Assembly: GCF_021155775.2 (NCBI RefSeq)
Contig: NC_060235.2
Span: 39,286,607-39,350,606 of the forward strand
Source of the DNA: Neodiprion pinetum
Lineage: Eukaryota; Arthropoda; Insecta; Hymenoptera; Diprionidae
Reading direction: 5' to 3'
DNA: 64,000 nucleotides
Part shown: piece after piece, positions 61,300 through 64,000 of the stretch
Numbering within the stretch: the first letter of the stretch is position 1
Layout: the number at the start of each line of letters is the position of its first letter
Position numbers and translations under genes: made by a program
The notes under the pieces: generated by a model
Told to the model about the DNA's origin: nothing
Database searches by the model: none
What the model saw: the letters and a program-made list of their open reading frames with translations, nothing else

Positions 61300-61694
61300 C
61301 CGGGACATCTCTTGAAACTTAAAAATGAACCGCGCGTGCGCCAAATAATCAAATCTCATTGGTCGGCCAAATCTTCCCGCAGCGATATTTTTGTCCGCGA
61401 CGCAGGCGGGCCAACCTACGCGAAATGTCTACGTTTGAATTTTCAAAGAGCGTAAGCGTTGAATTCCGACCGTTCTTCGAAGAATCAACTTTCCGACCCG
61501 ACAACAAACGCTTCCGAAACCTTTCCGAGTCGCTGCCTCGATTATTTGAGATTCTAACCTCGAAAATTCGTATCAACTGCATCGCCGGCAGAAAGAGTTC
61601 GACAGCTGAAAATTCGGATTGGCCAGCCTGCAGGAACAGCCGATAAAACTCGCGCATGCGCGGTTGATTTTCAAGTTTCAACAGATTGTCCCGG
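61300..61694 (-). mobile_element. MITE family A, copy 5
   Basis: About 395 bp in the same inverted orientation as copy 1, with CCGGGACATCTC and GATTGTCCCGG ends flanked by TATA. One palindrome is altered (GCGCGTGCGC near 61334), the other is intact. It is followed directly by a diverged family C copy, so this is a small repeat cluster. Confidence 0.87.
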
Positions 61695-61702
61695 TATACA
61701 TG

Positions 61703-62060
61703 GAGCGAAATTTTTAGTTTATCTGTTCTTATTTCTTATCGTTACCAAAAAATCTAGGTTCTGGGTGTAAAATAAACACGAGTTTTATAACTGCTATCAA
61801 AAAATCTACTATTTGTTACTATTCTTTCCGGTTATAGTGATTCCTGCCATATTTTATTCTCACAATTGCCATAATTTGGTAATAATGAAGCAATAATGTT
61901 TAGCGAGAAAACTGTAGTAAACTGAACATTAAATAAACGGATTTGATGTTGCGATGACAAGAAAATTTTTTATTTACAGATATAATTACATGGAATAATT
62001 ACTTGCGCCTCATTTTCTTCCAATTCCAACAATTTGTCAATTGTTGTCGAATAATCTAGT
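61703..62060 (+). mobile_element. MITE family C, diverged copy
   Basis: Starts GAGCGAAATTTTTAGTTTATC and runs in parallel with the copy at 62283, sharing the TTACTATTCTTTCCGGTTA, GTTGCGATGACAAGAA and CTTCCAATTCCAACAAT regions in order but with many substitutions. This is an older member of the family. Confidence 0.55.
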
Positions 62061-62282
62061 CAAATCGAATTTTTCAGCCTATGAAAATCCTGTATAAAAA
62101 ATATCTAACAATAATTGTAGAAAGTCATCAAATATATCTAAGCTAGTCGAAATATAAAAATCAAAAATCCATAATTTCAACATTATCCCATGCTCCAATG
62201 CATTTGTTCGATTCTGTTGGATTTAACTTTCTAGATTCATCTACCGTATTCTCCATCATTACTTTTCTGTCTTTCACCCTAA

Positions 62283-62709
62283 ACTGAGAGAAATTTTTAG
62301 TCCCGGTTACCGCTCAGTCCTCAACTATTTTCATTTTTTACCATTATCGAAAAATAAACTTCTAGGTAGAAAATGAAAATTATTTTTCTAGCTGTTACCG
62401 GAAAGTCTATTATCCGTCACTATTCTTTCTCATTACGATCGCTGTTGCTATATTTTCTTGCAGCTGTTGCGAAAATTTAATGCTGGTGCAAGAATAAATT
62501 GACCTTAAAGCCTTGTTTAACTAAAAAAGTAGAGCAAACCTCACAAACTGATTTAGCGTTGCAATAACCAAAAAAGAATCGACAATAGCGCAAAATGTTT
62601 AGGCGTACCTCGTTTTTCGTAATTCCAACAATATTCAAACAGTTTTTTCAACGATACCTGTTTTACACAATTTTTCCAGTTACTACAAGAAACAAAATTT
62701 TTCTCAATG
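62283..62709 (+). mobile_element. MITE family C, copy 3
   Basis: About 427 bp in the opposite orientation to copies 1 and 2, bounded by ACTGAGAGAAATTTTTAG and AAAATTTTTCTCAATG. It keeps the AATATTCAAACAG segment missing from copy 1, so it is probably the fullest version. Confidence 0.76.
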
Positions 62710-62891
62710 TACGGTGTTTCAAGATTCTTCGCCCTGGGTTTTCGCATTTCCGAAAACACGATTTCGATTGTTAACCTTCCACAAAACTTCGCGTTAAATT
62801 TTTCATAAAAAATCGAAGACCCTCTCTAAAAACAGTGACCCACCCTAGACCTCTGCGGTATCGCTTTTCTATAATATTTCTTCTGTCCCAG

Positions 62892-63010
62892 GAGCCGCGA
62901 TTGCGGAGGGTTTCTTTATCGACCGGTGAATAATGATCATTCGTCGCTATGGGGTGGATTTGCCGGCGCACGTGATCGCGGAGGGATGTCGGGAGACCAT
63001 CCACTCGACA
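62892..63010 (+). CDS. Putative internal exon (119 bp)
   Basis: Bounded by a strong acceptor (ATATTTCTTCTGTCCCAG ending at 62891) and a strong donor (GTAAGT at 63011). Of the three frames only the second is open throughout: one base, 39 codons, one base. The predicted peptide is Gly/Asp/Arg-rich (begins SRDCGGFLYRPVNND) and matches nothing I recognise. Its entry phase fits the exit phase of the 57172-57214 candidate. Splice-site strength is the main support; without homology or transcript data it could be a chance pair. Confidence 0.3.
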
Positions 63011-64000
63011 GTAAGTCGATAAAAAATGAAAATTTGAGCCCCCAGCGGAGGTGCGAAGGGACGCGAAGCCGCCGGTTATACGTGCTGCGGTCTGGTATAA
63101 TACAAGAAAACGATGGGCGGGGGGAGGAGGGGTCGGTGGGGGGGGGGGGGAGAAGGAAATATGCCGAGGAAGAAAAATATTTAAATATCACCGCCCCCGG
63201 GCTTCCACCCCCCCCCCCCCCCCCCCCCCAAACCGCCAGCTTTTCCCGACGAGTATGAGAGTTCGTTTTCCCTCCACCCTCGACGTGACAGAATTGTAAT
63301 AAATATCTGAGGTACGAATAACGCGCACCTACGCAGCCGTCGCGATGCGATGCCACCTGTGCGAAAACGCTTCGAGGGACATTCTCATAGGGGTGGAATA
63401 TAGGAGAGGTAGAGGAGAGGAAGGTAGGAATAAAGGGAAGACCGTTCTCAGGGATTCGAGATAAATTGAAAGAGCTCTCGAACTTGTCAACTCCTCGTCC
63501 TGATAACCCTCAACGAAGGGAATTTCCACGCTTATGTGATCCGGCTCGCGTATTTCTCGTAGGCACGAAGTAACTAGTCATTTGTGTATAAAGTATCTGG
63601 GGGGAAAATTCTTGATGAATAAATGAACGGGCGATAATGAGAGGGGGGGGGGGAATACAACCCTGGATACACGGTATTTTCAAGCCCCGGATGTGAGAAA
63701 GAAAATGGAAAATGACTTTATAATCGAGACAGACGCTCCCTGAGGAGTTGAGACTCGAATAGCACCGCGTAATGTTCAACGTCGTTCAACCAATCAAAAG
63801 TATTGAATTTAAAATCAACGTCTGTCCGTACAATTTTTTAACGCGCGCGTGTGTGCGTATAAATTTTCCGCCGTCGCTCGTTTCTTTACAGTTTTTGTGC
63901 CGACGGAACGACGGCTGACACGTTTCGCATTTTTATATATTCAATTCTTTAAGTTATTCGTACTTTCGACTCTCTATTTAATACTATTGATTGACACTTT
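63011..64000. other. Non-coding or intronic end of window
   Basis: No supportable gene. G-rich 63119-63152 is followed by a C run at 63207-63229, and a G run lies near 63643-63653. Confidence 0.5.
63207..63229. repeat. Poly-C run
   Basis: About 23 C on the plus strand, preceded about 55 bases earlier by a G-rich stretch that could pair with it. Confidence 0.9.

Overview
This 64 kb window is eukaryotic nuclear DNA, most likely from an insect. It has long AT-rich non-coding stretches full of microsatellites and homopolymers, no visible CpG depletion, several small inverted-repeat DNA transposon families, and one insect-style Ty3/Gypsy retrotransposon. Hymenoptera (sawfly or parasitoid wasp) would fit the CpG-rich texture, but nothing in the sequence proves the order. 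Most short open frames here are chance, antisense or low-complexity frames, and several begin at TTG or GTG; I do not treat them as genes.

The one fully convincing coding unit is a complete, minus-strand LTR retrotransposon at 27125-34738. Its two 973-bp LTRs are identical by line-by-line reading, it is flanked by a 4-bp target duplication (AAGA), and gag and pol are both intact. It has a Lys-type primer-binding site, a polypurine tract and no env. Gag and pol are joined by a very well-formed -1 frameshift cassette: TTTAAAC directly before the gag stop, a 7-nt spacer, an 11-bp stem, and a 7-bp pairing of the loop with sequence further downstream (a predicted pseudoknot). This is the best candidate for a notable system in the window.

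Around it lie several non-autonomous repeat families. Family A (about 390 bp, five copies near 7.6, 9.4, 38.0, 56.2 and 61.3 kb) has CCGGGACA termini and a GCGCATGCGC palindrome near each end. A 172-bp foldback at 10.7 kb carries the same palindrome in an otherwise different element. A 457-bp foldback at 20.4 kb has arms of about 182 bp and sits inside a TA microsatellite. Family C (about 400 bp, termini CACTGAGA/TCTCAGTG) has full, deleted and diverged copies. Family D is shared by 14.4 and 60.2 kb. A foldback lies at 35.6 kb and a degenerate ~95-bp tandem repeat at 25.8 kb.

Host coding content is sparse, which fits large introns or intergenic DNA. The best host candidate is a plus-strand exon at 36733-36898 with a good 3' splice site, a start codon, a signal peptide and a canonical donor. 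A 43-bp micro-exon (57172-57214) and a 119-bp exon (62892-63010) are phase-compatible with it, giving a speculative gene of more than 26 kb. A small ORF at 43618-43842 begins with a signal-peptide-like segment. No rRNA, convincing tRNA or CRISPR array was seen.
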